A stretch of DNA of 64,000 nt from Micromonospora violae (GTDB taxonomy: Bacteria; Actinomycetota; Actinomycetes; Mycobacteriales; Micromonosporaceae). Both the position numbers and the translations under genes were made by a program. A model generated the notes under the pieces. It did no database searches and was not told the origin of the DNA. It saw nothing but the letters and a program-made list of their open reading frames with translations. Below are positions 39,467 to 51,165 of the stretch, one piece after another; position 1 is the stretch's first letter, and each line of letters opens with the position of its first letter. The DNA lies in contig NZ_SHKK01000001.1 of NCBI RefSeq assembly GCF_004217135.1, positions 496,001 to 560,000 on the forward strand, given 5' to 3'.

Positions 39467-41149
39467 ATGAACCCGGTGGACGGAGCTGACGACCGCTATG
39501 TCGTCGGTGTCGATTACGGCACCCTGTCCGGGCGAGCTCTGGTGGTCCGTGTCGGCGATGGTGCCGAGCTGGGGACCGCGGTGCACGAGTACGGCGATGG
39601 CGTGATCAGCACGGCGCTTCCGGGAGGGCGGACGCTGCCCCCGGACTGGGCCCTACAGAATCCGCAGGACTACCGCGACGTGCTGCGGTACGCCGTCCCG
39701 GCGGCGGTGTCCGCCGCAGGGGTGGACCCGGCGGCGGTGGTCGGCATCGGCATCGACTTCACCGCCTGCACGGTGCTCCCGACGCTCGCCGACGGCACCC
39801 CGCTCTGTGAGACGCCCGAGCTGCGCGACCGACCGCACGCCTGGGTCAAGCTGTGGAAGCACCACGCCGCGCAGCCGCACGCCGACCGGATCAACGCGCT
39901 GGCCCACGAGCGGGCCGAGCCGTGGATCGGCCGGTACGGCGGCAAGATCTCCGCCGAGTGGCAGTTCGCCAAGGGCCTGCAGATCCTGGAGGAGGACCCG
40001 GAGGTCTACGACCGAGCCGAGCGCTTCATCGAGGCGGCTGACTGGATCGTCTGGCAGCTCTGCGGCACCGAGACCCGCAACGTCTGCACGGCCGGATACA
40101 AGGGCATCCTGCAGGAGGGGCACTATCCCTCCGAGAGCTTCCTGACCGCGCTCAACCCCAACTTCGGCGACTTCGTGGCCAAGCTGGACGGTCCGTTGCT
40201 GCCGCTGGGCGCCCGAGCCGGCGCGCTCACCGCCCAGGCCGCCGCATGGACCGGCCTGCCGGAGGGGATCGCGGTGGCCGTCGGCAACGTCGACGCGCAC
40301 GTCACCGCAGCGTCCGCGCAGGCGGTGGAGCCCGGTCGGCTCGTCGCCATCATGGGCACCTCGACCTGCCACGTCGTCAACGGCGCGGAGGTCGCCGAGG
40401 TGGCCGGCATGTGTGGCGTCGTGGACGGCGGCATCAGCCCCGGCGCATGGGGCTACGAGGCCGGGCAGAGCGGTGTCGGTGACATCTTCGGCTGGTTCGT
40501 GAAGCACGCCGCCCCGGCCGGCATCGACTCGCACGAGCGCCTCACCGAGCTGGCCGCGAGCCAGCCGGTCGGCGCGCACGGCCTGATCGCCCTGGACTGG
40601 TGGAACGGCAACCGTTCCCTGCTGGTCAACCACGACCTCAGCGGGATGATCGTTGGCATGACCCTGGCCACCCGGCCGCAGGACATCTACCGGGCTCTGC
40701 TGGAGTCCACCGCGTACGGCACCCGGATGATCATCGAGGCGTTCGTCGACGCCGGAGTTCCGGTGAACGACCTGGTGATCGCCGGTGGTCTCACCAACAA
40801 CGCGCTGCTGATGCAGATCTACGCCGACGTCACCCGGCGACCGCTGAACATCATCGCCTCGGCGCAGGGGCCGGCGCTGGGCTCGGCGATCCACGCCGCC
40901 GTCGCCGCCGGTGAGTTCCCCTCGATCCACGAAGCGTCGCAGGCGATGGGTCGGGTGCACGAGGCCGTCTACCGGCCGGACCCCGAGCGGGCCCGCGCCT
41001 ACGACGCCCTCTACGCCGAGTACCGCGCGCTGCACGACCACTTCGGTCGCGGCGGCAACGACGTCATGCTCCGCCTGCGGGCGATCCGCAACGCTGCGGT
41101 CGAGACCGCCGCGGCCACGCACGAGGCCCCGCTGGAGGTGGTGGCGTGA
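39467..41149 (+). CDS. araB: L-ribulokinase
   Basis: A 560-aa FGGY-family kinase. ATG at 39467 is chosen because GGAGG (39457-39461) lies 5 nt before it; an in-frame GTG at 39455 would overlap that site. AraB features: 'YVVGVDYGTLSGRALVVRV' (phosphate-1 loop), 'VVGIGIDFTACTVLP', 'LCETPELRDRPHAWVKLWKHHAAQ', 'IGRYGGKISAEWQFAKGLQIL', 'GTSTCHVVNGAE', and C-terminal 'IAGGLTNNALLMQIYADVTRRPLNI'. It phosphorylates L-ribulose to L-ribulose 5-phosphate with ATP. First gene of araBD-importer-araA; its stop overlaps the araD start (GTGA). Confidence 0.95.
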   Translation: MNPVDGADDRYVVGVDYGTLSGRALVVRVGDGAELGTAVHEYGDGVISTALPGGRTLPPDWALQNPQDYRDVLRYAVPAAVSAAGVDPAAVVGIGIDFTACTVLPTLADGTPLCETPELRDRPHAWVKLWKHHAAQPHADRINALAHERAEPWIGRYGGKISAEWQFAKGLQILEEDPEVYDRAERFIEAADWIVWQLCGTETRNVCTAGYKGILQEGHYPSESFLTALNPNFGDFVAKLDGPLLPLGARAGALTAQAAAWTGLPEGIAVAVGNVDAHVTAASAQAVEPGRLVAIMGTSTCHVVNGAEVAEVAGMCGVVDGGISPGAWGYEAGQSGVGDIFGWFVKHAAPAGIDSHERLTELAASQPVGAHGLIALDWWNGNRSLLVNHDLSGMIVGMTLATRPQDIYRALLESTAYGTRMIIEAFVDAGVPVNDLVIAGGLTNNALLMQIYADVTRRPLNIIASAQGPALGSAIHAAVAAGEFPSIHEASQAMGRVHEAVYRPDPERARAYDALYAEYRALHDHFGRGGNDVMLRLRAIRNAAVETAAATHEAPLEVVA

Positions 41150-41838
41150 ACGCCGACGTGACCCGACAGATCGCCGAGCTGCGCGAGACCGTCGCCCGCC
41201 TGCACGCCGAGTTGACCCGGAACAACCTGGTCGCCTGGACGTCCGGCAACGTCTCCGCGCGGGTGCCCGGCCAGGATCTGATGGTGATCAAGCCGAGTGG
41301 GGTGAGCTACGACGACCTCACCGCGGCCACGATGGTGGTGTGTGACCTCGACGGTGTTCTGATCGAGGGCGACTTCGCCCCGTCCAGCGACACCGCCGCC
41401 CACGCCTACGTCTACCGGGCCATGCCCGAGGTCGGTGGGGTCGTGCACACGCACAGCTCGTACGCCACCGCCTGGGCCGCCTGTGGGGAGTCGATTCCCT
41501 GCCACCTCACCGCGCAGGCCGACGAGTTCGGCGGCGAGATCCCCGTCGGTCCGTTCGCGCTGATCGGCGGTGACGACATCGGCAAGGGCATCGTCGCCAC
41601 GCTCGCCGGGCACCGCTCACCCGCGGTGCTGATGCGCAACCACGGCGTCTTCACCATCGGCCGCAACGCCCGCGCGGCGGTCAAGGCGGCAGTCATGTGC
41701 GAAGACGTGGCCCGCACCGCTTACCTGGCCCGCACACTCGGGCGGCCGGTCCCGATGGCGCAGGCCGACATCGACTCCCTCTACGACCGCTACCAGAACG
41801 TCTACGGCCAACAACCAGTCGCACCGGCGGGTTCCTGA
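41146..41838 (+). CDS. araD: L-ribulose-5-phosphate 4-epimerase
   Basis: A 230-aa class II aldolase/epimerase. GTG start at 41146 overlaps the araB stop by 4 nt. Zinc ligands and active site: 'GGVVHTHSSYATAWAACGESIPCHLT' (His pair) and 'SPAVLMRNHGVFTIGRNARAAVKAAVMCEDVARTAYLARTLG'; substrate loop 'NNLVAWTSGNVSARVP' with 'VIKPSGVSYDDL'. It converts L-ribulose 5-phosphate to D-xylulose 5-phosphate, feeding the pentose phosphate pathway. By sequence alone fuculose-phosphate aldolase is similar; araB and araA on either side decide the call. Confidence 0.93.
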   Translation: MNADVTRQIAELRETVARLHAELTRNNLVAWTSGNVSARVPGQDLMVIKPSGVSYDDLTAATMVVCDLDGVLIEGDFAPSSDTAAHAYVYRAMPEVGGVVHTHSSYATAWAACGESIPCHLTAQADEFGGEIPVGPFALIGGDDIGKGIVATLAGHRSPAVLMRNHGVFTIGRNARAAVKAAVMCEDVARTAYLARTLGRPVPMAQADIDSLYDRYQNVYGQQPVAPAGS

Positions 41839-41968
41839 CCCCTTCCCCGGTCATCGGGGACCCGCCGGTCTGCACCACGACGCACCAGCACGCACCACCC
41901 GCGTACGCCGCTTCTTCGCACCTCGGCGGTTGGCGCGGTTACCCACCACATCCAGCCAAGGAGATTCG

Positions 41969-42973
41969 ATGGGAAAGATGCGAACGCAGTCCGTCCGGTG
42001 GCGCGCTGTCGCCGTCCTCGCCAGCGTGCTGCTGGTCGGGGGCGTGGCGGCCTGCGGCAACAGTGACACCGGCGGCGGCGGGTCCACGGACGACGGCAAG
42101 ATCACGATGGGCTTCTCCCAGGTCGGTGCGGAGAGCGGGTGGCGTACCGCGAACACCACCTCGATCAAGGAGTCCGCGGCCGCGGCCGGGATCGAGTTGA
42201 AGTTCGACGACGCCCAGCAGAAGCAGGAAAACCAGATCAAGGCGATCCGCAACTACATCCAGCAGAAGGTCGACGTGATCGCCTTCTCGCCGGTGGTGGA
42301 GTCCGGATGGGACACCGTGCTCAAGGAGGCCAAGGACGCCGGCATCCCGGTCATCCTGACCGACCGCTCGGTGGACTCGGCCGACAAGTCGCTGTACAAG
42401 ACCTTCCTCGGCTCGGACTTCGTCAAGGAGGGCCGGCTCGCCGGTGAGTGGTTGGTCGAGCAGAAGAAGGACGCCACCGGCCCGGTGAACATCGTCGAGC
42501 TGCAGGGCAACACCGGTGCGGCGCCGGCGAACGACCGGAAGAAGGGCTTCGGTGAGGCGATTGCCGCCAACCCGAACCTGAAGATCATCGCCTCCCAGCC
42601 GGGTGACTTCACCCGGGCCGGCGGCAAGCAGGTCATGGAGCAGTTCCTCAAGGCCAACCCGAAGATCGACGTGCTGTTCGCGCACAACGACGACATGGGC
42701 CTGGGCGCGCTCGAGGCGATCACCGCTGCCGGCAAGGAGCCCGGCAAGGACATCACCATCATCACCGTCGACGCGGTCAAGGACGGCATGCAGGCGCTCG
42801 CCGACGGCAAGTTCAACTTCATCGCGGAGTGCAGCCCGCTGCTCGGCCCGCAGCTGATGGAGCTGGCCAAGAAGGTGCACGCGGGCGAGGAGGTGCCTGC
42901 TCGGATCGAGACCGAGGAGACCACCTTCACCCAGGAACAGGCCAAGGAAGCTCTGCCCAACCGTAAGTACTGA
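41969..42973 (+). CDS. Sugar-binding lipoprotein of a YtfQ-type CUT2 ABC importer
   Basis: A 334-aa protein. ATG at 41969 follows AAGGAG (6 nt). Lipobox 'LLVGGVAACGN', then a periplasmic-binding-protein fold: 'MGFSQVGAESGWRTANTTSIKESAAAAGIELKFDDAQQKQENQIKAIRNYIQQKVDVIAFSPVVESGWD', 'IPVILTDRSVD', 'LFAHNDDMGLGALEAITAAGKEPG'. This matches YtfQ-like proteins, which bind furanose forms of sugars. Located between araD and its own transporter genes, it most likely captures L-arabinose, perhaps as the furanose released by the GH43 enzyme. A 130-bp gap from araD contains no obvious promoter. Confidence 0.9.
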   Translation: MGKMRTQSVRWRAVAVLASVLLVGGVAACGNSDTGGGGSTDDGKITMGFSQVGAESGWRTANTTSIKESAAAAGIELKFDDAQQKQENQIKAIRNYIQQKVDVIAFSPVVESGWDTVLKEAKDAGIPVILTDRSVDSADKSLYKTFLGSDFVKEGRLAGEWLVEQKKDATGPVNIVELQGNTGAAPANDRKKGFGEAIAANPNLKIIASQPGDFTRAGGKQVMEQFLKANPKIDVLFAHNDDMGLGALEAITAAGKEPGKDITIITVDAVKDGMQALADGKFNFIAECSPLLGPQLMELAKKVHAGEEVPARIETEETTFTQEQAKEALPNRKY

Positions 42974-43160
42974 TCGACGACGGGGTCGCCGCGCTCGCGT
43001 GGCGGCCCCGCCGCGTCGCTTCCCTAACCGAAACGGACCGGGCTTGGCCCGCGACCACCGCGTACCACGCCCGTCCGGGCGACCCGAGAGGGCGACCGGG
43101 CGGGCGTCGCGGGAGCGTAGCGGCCCTTCCGTGTCGACAACCCAGAAGAGGTCTGATGGG

Positions 43161-44698
<1,538 letters not shown>

Positions 44699-44702
<4 letters not shown>

Positions 44703-45769
44703 ACGACACCACGAGCCGCTATCGGACGATGATCGGTCACCGGCTGTTCTGGCCCGCCGCCGTGCTGTTCGTCATGCTCGCCGCGAACACGATCTACCGG
44801 CCCGGGTTCCTGTCCATCGAGGTCAAGGATGGGCACCTGTACGGCACGCCGATCGACATCCTGCGGCTGAGCGCGCCGCTGATCCTCGTCGCGCTGGGCA
44901 TGACCCTGGTCATCTCGACTGGCGGCATCGACCTGTCGGTCGGGTCGCTCTGCGCGATCAGCGGTGCGGTCGCCTGCATGTACATCAGCAAGCAGCCCGA
45001 CCAGAACAGCGTTGGCGTGGTGGTGACCGCGCTCGCGATGGCGATGGGGATCTCGCTCGTGCTGGGCGCCTGGAACGGGGTGCTGGTCGCCGTGATCGGG
45101 ATCCAACCGATCATCGCCACCCTGATCCTGATGGTCGCCGGTCGGGGCCTCGCCCAGTTGATCACCGAGGGTCAGATCATCACCATCAACTCCGAGCCGT
45201 ACCGGGCGATCGGCCTGGGGCACGCGTTGACCCTGCCGCTGGCCATCTTCATCGCCCTCGCCGCGGCCCTGCTCGTTGCCGCGTTCACCCGGCGGACCGC
45301 ACTCGGCATGATCATCGAGTCGGTGGGTGGCAACGCCGTGGCCAGCCGGCTCGCCGGCATCCGGTCCGGTCGGATCATCTTCCTCACGTACGTGATCAGC
45401 GCCGCGTGTGCGGCTGTCGCCGGGTTCATGATGACGGCCAACGTCTCCAGCGCCGACGGCAACGCCGCCGGCCTGTGGGTCGAGTTGGACGCGATCCTCG
45501 CCGTCGTCATCGGCGGTACATCCCTCGCGGGTGGCCGGTTCTTCCTCAGCGGGACCATCATCGGCGCGCTGATCATCCAGACCCTGACCACCACGGTGTA
45601 CGCCATGGACATCTCGCCGCAGACCTCGCTGCTGTTCAAAGCGGTCGTCGTCATCGCCGTCTGCCTCATCCAGGCACCGGCCTTCCGGGCCCGGTTCAGC
45701 CGCCGTAGGCGCAACGTCCCGCCGCCCGCCGCCATCGCCGACAAGCCGAAGGAGCAGGTGCCGGCATGA
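44699..45769 (+). CDS. CUT2 sugar ABC permease 1 (YtfT-like)
   Basis: A 356-aa, about ten-helix permease. ATG at 44699 overlaps the ATPase stop; GGAGGAG is just upstream. CUT2 signature: '[32 protein letters not shown]' and '[35 protein letters not shown]'. The hydrophilic insert '[18 protein letters not shown]' after the first helix resembles YtfT. The stop overlaps the second permease (ATGA). Two non-identical permeases per importer point to a heterodimeric channel, as in YtfT/YjfF. Confidence 0.92.
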
Positions 45770-46755
45770 CCACTGGATCGCTTACCGCCGGTCGTACCCG
45801 GTTCCGACTGCCGAGGAAGCAGATACCGGTCCTGGCGACGCTCGCCCTGCTGCTGGTGATGTACGGCATCGGCGTCTCGCAGTACACGGCGTTCTCCAAC
45901 GTCCAGGTCATCTTCAACGTCTTCATCGACAACGGCTTCCTGCTCGTCGTCGCGGTGGGCATGACGTTCGTGATCCTCACCGGTGGCATCGACCTGTCGG
46001 TCGGGTCGGTCGTCGCAATGACCGCGATGGTGTCGGCCGCGTTGCTCTCCGACGGCATGCCGGCGGCACTGGTGCTCGTCATCGCCCTGCTCATCGGTCC
46101 GACGCTCGGCCTGTTGATGGGTTGCGTCATCCATTTCTTCGAGATCCAGCCGTTCATCGTCACGCTCGCCGGGATGTTCTTCGCCCGGGGCATGTGCACG
46201 TTCATCTCCGGTGCGTCGATTCCGATCACCGACGGCTTCTGGACCGCGATGTCGCAGGAGCGGATCGGCAACCCCCGGGGCAACTTCGTGTCGATCAGCG
46301 TGCTGATCGCCTTCGTGGTGGTCGCCATCGCCGCGTACGTGCTGGCCTACACCCGGCTGGGACGCAACGTGTACGCCATCGGCGGCAACCCGCAGTCGGC
46401 GCTGCTGATGGGCCTGCCGGTGGGGCGGACCCGGATCGCCGTCTACACGATCAGTGGTCTGTGCTCGGCCATCGGCGGGATCCTGCTGTCCTTCTACACT
46501 CTCTCCGGGGCGCCGCTGATCGCGGTGGGGATGGAGCTGGACGTCATCGCCGCCGTCGTCATCGGTGGCACGGTGCTCACCGGCGGCGCGGGTTACGTCT
46601 TCGGCACGGTGCTCGGCGTGCTGGTCCTGGGCGTGATCCAGACCCTCATCACCTTCGATGGGAGCCTCAACTCCTGGTGGACCAAGATCGTGATTGGCGG
46701 TCTGCTCTTCGCGTTCATCCTCCTGCAGCGCCTCATCGGAATCCGTTACAAGTGA
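45766..46755 (+). CDS. CUT2 sugar ABC permease 2 (YjfF-like)
   Basis: A 329-aa polytopic permease with the same family signature: '[35 protein letters not shown]' and '[39 protein letters not shown]'. It starts with an ATGA overlap on permease 1 and is followed by araA after 26 bp. Its partner is permease 1. Confidence 0.92.
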   Translation: MTTGSLTAGRTRFRLPRKQIPVLATLALLLVMYGIGVSQYTAFSNVQVIFNVFIDNGFLLVVAVGMTFVILTGGIDLSVGSVVAMTAMVSAALLSDGMPAALVLVIALLIGPTLGLLMGCVIHFFEIQPFIVTLAGMFFARGMCTFISGASIPITDGFWTAMSQERIGNPRGNFVSISVLIAFVVVAIAAYVLAYTRLGRNVYAIGGNPQSALLMGLPVGRTRIAVYTISGLCSAIGGILLSFYTLSGAPLIAVGMELDVIAAVVIGGTVLTGGAGYVFGTVLGVLVLGVIQTLITFDGSLNSWWTKIVIGGLLFAFILLQRLIGIRYK

Positions 46756-46781
46756 CCGCCCCTCTCGCGGAAGGCAACCCC

Positions 46782-48284
46782 ATGGCACCACACACTGAAC
46801 CCGAGATCTGGTTCCTCACCGGCAGCCAAGGCATGTACGGCGAGGAGACGCTCCGCCAGGTGGCCGAGCAGTCCCGTCAGATCGCGGCAGCGCTCGACGA
46901 CTCGCCGCAGATTCCCGCCCGCGTGGTCTGGAAGCCCGTCCTGACCAACAGCGGTGAGATCCTGCAGGTCTGCCGGGACGCCGCCGCTCAGGGTGCCGTC
47001 GGGGTCATCGCCTGGATGCACACGTTCTCGCCGGCCAAGATGTGGATCTCCGGTCTAGACGCGTTGCAGACGCCGCTGCTGCACCTGCACACCCAGGCCA
47101 ACGTTCTGCTGCCGTGGAACGACATCGACATGGACTTCATGAACCTGAACCAGGCGGCGCACGGCGACCGCGAGTTCGGGTACATCCAGACCCGTCTCGG
47201 TGTGGCCCGCAAGACGGTGGCCGGGCACGTCAGCGACCCGCGGGTGACCACCCGGGTCGGGGCGTGGGCACGCGCCGCGTTGGGCTGGTCGGCGATGCGG
47301 TCGCTGCGCCTGGCCCGCTTCGGCGACAACATGCGCGACGTCGCGGTGACCGAGGGCGACAAGGTCGAGGCCGAGCTGCGGTTCGGGGTCTCGGTCAACA
47401 CCTACGGCGTGAACGACCTGGTCGAGGTGGTCGGCGAGGTCACCGACGCGCAGGTGGACGATCTGGTCAAGGAGTACGAGGACACCTACCGCATCGTCGG
47501 CGAGCTGCTGCCCGGCGGCGAGCAGCACGACTCGCTGCGGTACGCCGCGCGCCTGGAGTTGGGCATGCGCGCCTTCCTGGACGCGGGCGGGTTCCGGGCC
47601 TTCACGACGAACTTCGAGGACCTCGGTGGGCTGCGTCAGCTGCCGGGCATCGCCGTGCAGCGGCTGATGGCGGACGGCTACGGCTTCGGCGGCGAGGGCG
47701 ACTGGAAGACCTCGGTCCTGGTGCGCACCCTCAAGGCGATGTCGGTGGGCGTGAGCGGCGGCACGTCGTTCATGGAGGACTACACCTACGACCTCACCCC
47801 GGGCAACGAGCTGGTGCTCGGCGCCCACATGCTGGAGGTCTGCCCGACCATCGCGTCGGACGTGCCCAACGTGGAGATCCACCCGCTGAGCATCGGTGGC
47901 CGGGAGGACCCGGTCCGGCTGGTGTTCGACGCCGCACCCGGTCCGGCCGTGGTGCTCGGGCTGGCCGACATGGGGGAGCGCTTCCGGTTGGTGGCCAACG
48001 AGATCGACGTGGTGTCGCCGCCGCAGCCGCTGCGCCGGTTGCCGGTCGCCCGGGCCGTCTGGCGTCCGCGCCCCGACCTGCCGGTCTCGGCGGAGGCGTG
48101 GATCACCGCGGGAGCCCCGCACCACACCGTGCTGTCGCAGGCGGTGGGCGTGGAGGAGCTGCACGATCTGGCGGAGATGAGCCGCACCGAACTCGTCGTC
48201 ATCGACGCCGAGACGCAGACCCGCCGCTTCGCCGACGAGCTGCGCTGGAACCAGGCCTACTACCGGCTGGCCCGCGGCTTCTGA
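46782..48284 (+). CDS. araA: L-arabinose isomerase
   Basis: A 500-aa protein. ATG at 46782 follows GGAAGG (46769-46774); the open frame continues upstream but lacks a site. AraA residues are visible: '[16 protein letters not shown]', '[14 protein letters not shown]', '[15 protein letters not shown]', the Mn-site glutamates in '[15 protein letters not shown]' and '[11 protein letters not shown]', and histidines in '[10 protein letters not shown]' and '[10 protein letters not shown]'. It interconverts L-arabinose and L-ribulose, the first cytoplasmic step. It is the last gene of the operon and is followed by a strong terminator. The araB-D-transporter-A order places the importer inside the catabolic operon. 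Confidence 0.96.
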   Translation: MAPHTEPEIWFLTGSQGMYGEETLRQVAEQSRQIAAALDDSPQIPARVVWKPVLTNSGEILQVCRDAAAQGAVGVIAWMHTFSPAKMWISGLDALQTPLLHLHTQANVLLPWNDIDMDFMNLNQAAHGDREFGYIQTRLGVARKTVAGHVSDPRVTTRVGAWARAALGWSAMRSLRLARFGDNMRDVAVTEGDKVEAELRFGVSVNTYGVNDLVEVVGEVTDAQVDDLVKEYEDTYRIVGELLPGGEQHDSLRYAARLELGMRAFLDAGGFRAFTTNFEDLGGLRQLPGIAVQRLMADGYGFGGEGDWKTSVLVRTLKAMSVGVSGGTSFMEDYTYDLTPGNELVLGAHMLEVCPTIASDVPNVEIHPLSIGGREDPVRLVFDAAPGPAVVLGLADMGERFRLVANEIDVVSPPQPLRRLPVARAVWRPRPDLPVSAEAWITAGAPHHTVLSQAVGVEELHDLAEMSRTELVVIDAETQTRRFADELRWNQAYYRLARGF

Positions 48285-48310
48285 TCTCGCGCGGCCCGGC
48301 CGCGCACCGC

Positions 48311-48362
48311 ACGGGTGGTCCCTCCCTGCCTGACATCCCTCGGGCAGGGGCGGGCCACCCGT
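48311..48362 (+). terminator. Nested hairpin terminator of the ara operon
   Basis: The outer stem ACGGGTGG (48311-48318) pairs with CCACCCGT (48355-48362). The inner stem CCCTGCC (48324-48330) pairs with GGCAGGG (48343-48349). It is followed by a short T run (TTTC), 27 bp after the araA stop codon. Confidence 0.7.
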
Positions 48363-48451
48363 TTCGCATGTGCAACGGCGTCTTCGCCCGAGCCTGCCGT
48401 CCCGTAGTAGCAGCCGCACGAACCGACCTGGTTACGACTTGACTACGAGCG

Positions 48452-48465
48452 TGTTATCGCTCACA
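48452..48465. promoter_or_regulatory. LacI-type operator TGTTATCGCTCACA (GH43 site 1)
   Basis: Full match to TGTKANCGNTMACA. It lies just before the -10-like TATACG (48469), placing it over the -35/-10 spacer of the probable GH43 promoter. Confidence 0.65.
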
Positions 48466-48564
48466 GTCTATACGCAAGATGGTCGATGTCTGTGGCTGGC
48501 CCGGCCGCGATCGTGTCTACTCCCCGTGTTTTGGCAGCTGATCGCCCGCCAATTCGAAGAGTGT

Positions 48565-48578
48565 TGTTAACGATCACA
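48565..48578. promoter_or_regulatory. LacI-type operator TGTTAACGATCACA (GH43 site 2)
   Basis: Second full match to TGTKANCGNTMACA in the same gap, 113 bp from site 1 (near 11 helical turns) and 86 bp before the GH43 ATG. Two sites allow cooperative or looped repression, or mark a second promoter. Confidence 0.65.
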
Positions 48579-48663
48579 TTCGGCGGTCGGGCCAGTTCGG
48601 CACACCGCCCAGTGCCGCGGATACCGACCCGGGCCGTCTTGAACGTTTCGTCGAAGGAGGATC

Positions 48664-50775
48664 ATGGTTGCCATCGGTCGGGTTCCCTGGAGAAGACCAC
48701 CGGCGCAGGGCCGTCGCTGGCTGTCGCGGGTCGTCGCCGCCGCGGTAGCGGTGGTGGTGGGCGGTGCCCTGGCGGCTGTCGCGCCGACCACCGCGTCGGC
48801 GGCGACAGTCGACACCAACGCCTGGTACGTGCTGGTGAACCGCAACAGCGGCAAGGCGCTGGACGTGTACGGCAACGCGACGAACGACGGGGCGCGGATC
48901 AGCCAGTGGACGCGCAACAACGGCGCGAACCAGCAGTGGCAGTTCGTCGACTCCGGTGGTGGCTACTACCGGTTGAAGTCCCGGCATTCGGGCAAGGTGC
49001 TCGACGTCTACAACTTCTCGACCGCGAACGGCGCGTCGATCGTGCAGTGGGCCGACGGCAACGGGACCAACCAGCAGTTCCGGCTGGCCGACTCGGACGG
49101 TGGCTACGTCCGGCTGATCAACCGGAACAGCAACAAGGTGGTGGAGGTGCAGGGCGCCTCGACCGCTGACGGCGGCAACATCGTGCAGTACGACGACTGG
49201 AACGGCGCGAACCAGCAGTGGCAGCTCGTCGCCGTGGGCGGTGGGACCGACCCCACCACGCCACCCCCGTCGAACGGCACGTTCTCCAACCCGGCGATCT
49301 GGCAGGACTTCGCCGACGTCGACATCATCCGGGTCGACAACGTGTACTACCTCACGTCCTCCACCATGCACTACTCGCCGGGCGCGCCGGTCCTGCGCTC
49401 GTACGACCTGGTCAACTGGGAGTTCGCCGGGCACGCCGTGCCCCGACTCGACTTCGGCTCGAAGTACGACATGAGCGGTGGCAACGCGTACGTCGACGGG
49501 ATCTGGGCGTCGACGTTGAACTTCCGGCCGAGCAACAGGCAGTACTACTGGGCCGGGTGCATCGACTTCGCGCAGACGCACATCTACACCGCGTCCGCCG
49601 TCGACGGCACCTGGAGCAAGCACGCCACCATCCCCAACTGCTACTACGACGCCGGCCTGCTGTTCGACGACAACGACACCCCGTACGTCGCGTACGGCAA
49701 CGGCACCATCAGCGTGGCCCAGCTGTCCGCTGACGGGAAGTCCCAGGTCCGCGCCCAGCAGGTCTACCAGACGCCGTCGAGCATCGGCACGCTGGAGGGC
49801 GCCCGCTTCTACAAGCGCAACGGCGCCTACTACATCTGGCTCACCCGCCCGGCCAACGGCCAGTACGTGCTGAAGTCGACCAACGGCCCGTTCGGTCCGT
49901 ACGAGCAGCGTCAGGTGCTGCTCAACCTGCCCGGCCCGATCTCCGGCGGCGGTGTGCCGCACCAGGGTGGGCTGGTGCAGACCCAGAACGGCGACTGGTA
50001 CTACATGTCCTTCGTCGACGCCTACCCCGGTGGTCGGATGCCGGCCCTGGCGCCGATCACCTGGACCGGCGACGGTTGGCCCGTGCTCCAGACGGTCAAC
50101 GGCGCGTGGGGCAGCTCGTACCCGAAGCCGAACCTGCCCGCGCCGCCCCGGACGGTCAAGCCGCTCACCGGCACCGACACGTTCGCCGGCACCACCCTCG
50201 GCCCGCAGTGGGAGTGGAACCACAACCCGGACAACAGCAAGTGGTCGGTGAACAACGGGCTGAACCTCCAGACCGCGACCGTCACCGGCGACCTGTACAA
50301 GGCGCGCAACACGCTGACCCACCGCATCCAGGGCCCCACCTCGACCGCGACCATCGAGTTGGACTACTCCACCATGCGCGACGGTGATCGCACCGGCCTG
50401 GCGGTGCTACGCAACTCGTCGGCCTGGATCGGGATCCGACGCGACAACGGGTCCACCCGGCTGGTCATGCAGAACGGCCTGACCATGGACGGCAACTGGA
50501 ACACCACCAGCACCGGCAGCGAGGTGGCGAGCACCGCCGTCTCCGGTGGCCGGATCTGGTTGCGCGCCAACGCCGACATCAGACCGGGCTCCGGCCGGCA
50601 GGCTCGCTTCTCGTACAGCACCGACGGGGTCAACTTCACCTCGTTCGGCAACGCCTTGACGTTGGCGAACAACTGGCAGTTCTTCATGGGCTACCGGTTC
50701 GCCATCTTCAACCACGCAACGCAGGCGCTCGGTGGCGCGGTCACCGTGCGGCGGTTCGATCTGACCACTCCGTGA
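48664..50775 (+). CDS. Secreted GH43 arabinofuranosidase/xylosidase with N-terminal ricin-type lectin domain
   Basis: A 703-aa protein: signal peptide with Arg pairs (cleavage near ASAATV), a ricin-B/CBM13 trefoil at about 50-195 with three QxW-type repeats ('NNGANQQWQF', 'NGTNQQFRL', 'NGANQQWQL'), a short Pro linker, the GH43 five-blade propeller at about 210-500 ('SNPAIWQDFADVDIIRVDNVYYLTSSTMHYSPGAPVLRSYDLVNWE', base Asp in 'FADVDII'; acid Glu likely in 'GTLEGARFYKRNGAYYI'), and a C-terminal beta-sandwich (about 515-700, 'TFAGTTLGPQWEWNHNP') as in GH43_C2. Likely releases arabinose or xylose side chains extracellularly. Context favours alpha-L-arabinofuranosidase. GAAGGAGG precedes the ATG. 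Confidence 0.88.
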   Translation: MVAIGRVPWRRPPAQGRRWLSRVVAAAVAVVVGGALAAVAPTTASAATVDTNAWYVLVNRNSGKALDVYGNATNDGARISQWTRNNGANQQWQFVDSGGGYYRLKSRHSGKVLDVYNFSTANGASIVQWADGNGTNQQFRLADSDGGYVRLINRNSNKVVEVQGASTADGGNIVQYDDWNGANQQWQLVAVGGGTDPTTPPPSNGTFSNPAIWQDFADVDIIRVDNVYYLTSSTMHYSPGAPVLRSYDLVNWEFAGHAVPRLDFGSKYDMSGGNAYVDGIWASTLNFRPSNRQYYWAGCIDFAQTHIYTASAVDGTWSKHATIPNCYYDAGLLFDDNDTPYVAYGNGTISVAQLSADGKSQVRAQQVYQTPSSIGTLEGARFYKRNGAYYIWLTRPANGQYVLKSTNGPFGPYEQRQVLLNLPGPISGGGVPHQGGLVQTQNGDWYYMSFVDAYPGGRMPALAPITWTGDGWPVLQTVNGAWGSSYPKPNLPAPPRTVKPLTGTDTFAGTTLGPQWEWNHNPDNSKWSVNNGLNLQTATVTGDLYKARNTLTHRIQGPTSTATIELDYSTMRDGDRTGLAVLRNSSAWIGIRRDNGSTRLVMQNGLTMDGNWNTTSTGSEVASTAVSGGRIWLRANADIRPGSGRQARFSYSTDGVNFTSFGNALTLANNWQFFMGYRFAIFNHATQALGGAVTVRRFDLTTP

Positions 50776-51165
50776 CGCCGGTCACACGACGACGGGGTTG
50801 ACCGGTGGCGCTGGCCACGCAGGCCTGCCGGCCTGTCGGGTCCGCGTCACCGCGTCGGGTCCTCGCCGGCCTGCTCCGCGCTCTGTCCAGGAGTGCGGGC
50901 AGGCCGGCGTGCCACGTCGGGAGCGGTCCCGGCACGGGTTGGCTGGTGCTCCGTGCGGGCATCGCGTTGTACGGCTTCGGCGCGTCGCGCAGTCCACGCC
51001 CAGGCAGGCCGTGTTCGCGGCCGTTGCTGGCGTAGACTATCGGCGATCCAGCGCTGGTCACCTGGGATTCAGCACCGGCGTGGTGACTGAGCGAGGGGGA
51101 TCGGGCCGGACCGCTCCAGTCAACGTCGACGGGCCGCGGGCCGGAGATGTAGCGGGGGGAGCGAA
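50776..51165. other. Intergenic region between GH43 and lacI-type genes
   Basis: These 390 bases hold no credible gene. A 10-bp inverted repeat (GCCGGCCTGC 50865-50874, GCAGGCCGGC 50899-50908) with further GGCCTGC copies near 50819 may terminate the GH43 transcript. No TGTKANCGNTMACA site is present, so the regulator is probably not autorepressed through that motif. GGGGGGAG lies before the 51166 start. Confidence 0.5.

Larger units (their letters stand above)
48285..48663. other. Intergenic region between araA and the GH43 gene
   Basis: These 379 bases hold no gene. They carry the araA terminator (48311-48362), then an AT-richer stretch with two LacI-type operators (48452-48465, 48565-48578) and a -10-like TATACG (48469-48474), and a leader region to the GH43 start. 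No convincing -35 at proper distance is seen. Confidence 0.6.

Noticed and set aside
39022-39489. 156-codon frame between the HTH remnant and araB
   Set aside because: It overlaps the operators, the araB promoter and the araB start, has no ribosome-binding site and no recognisable domain.
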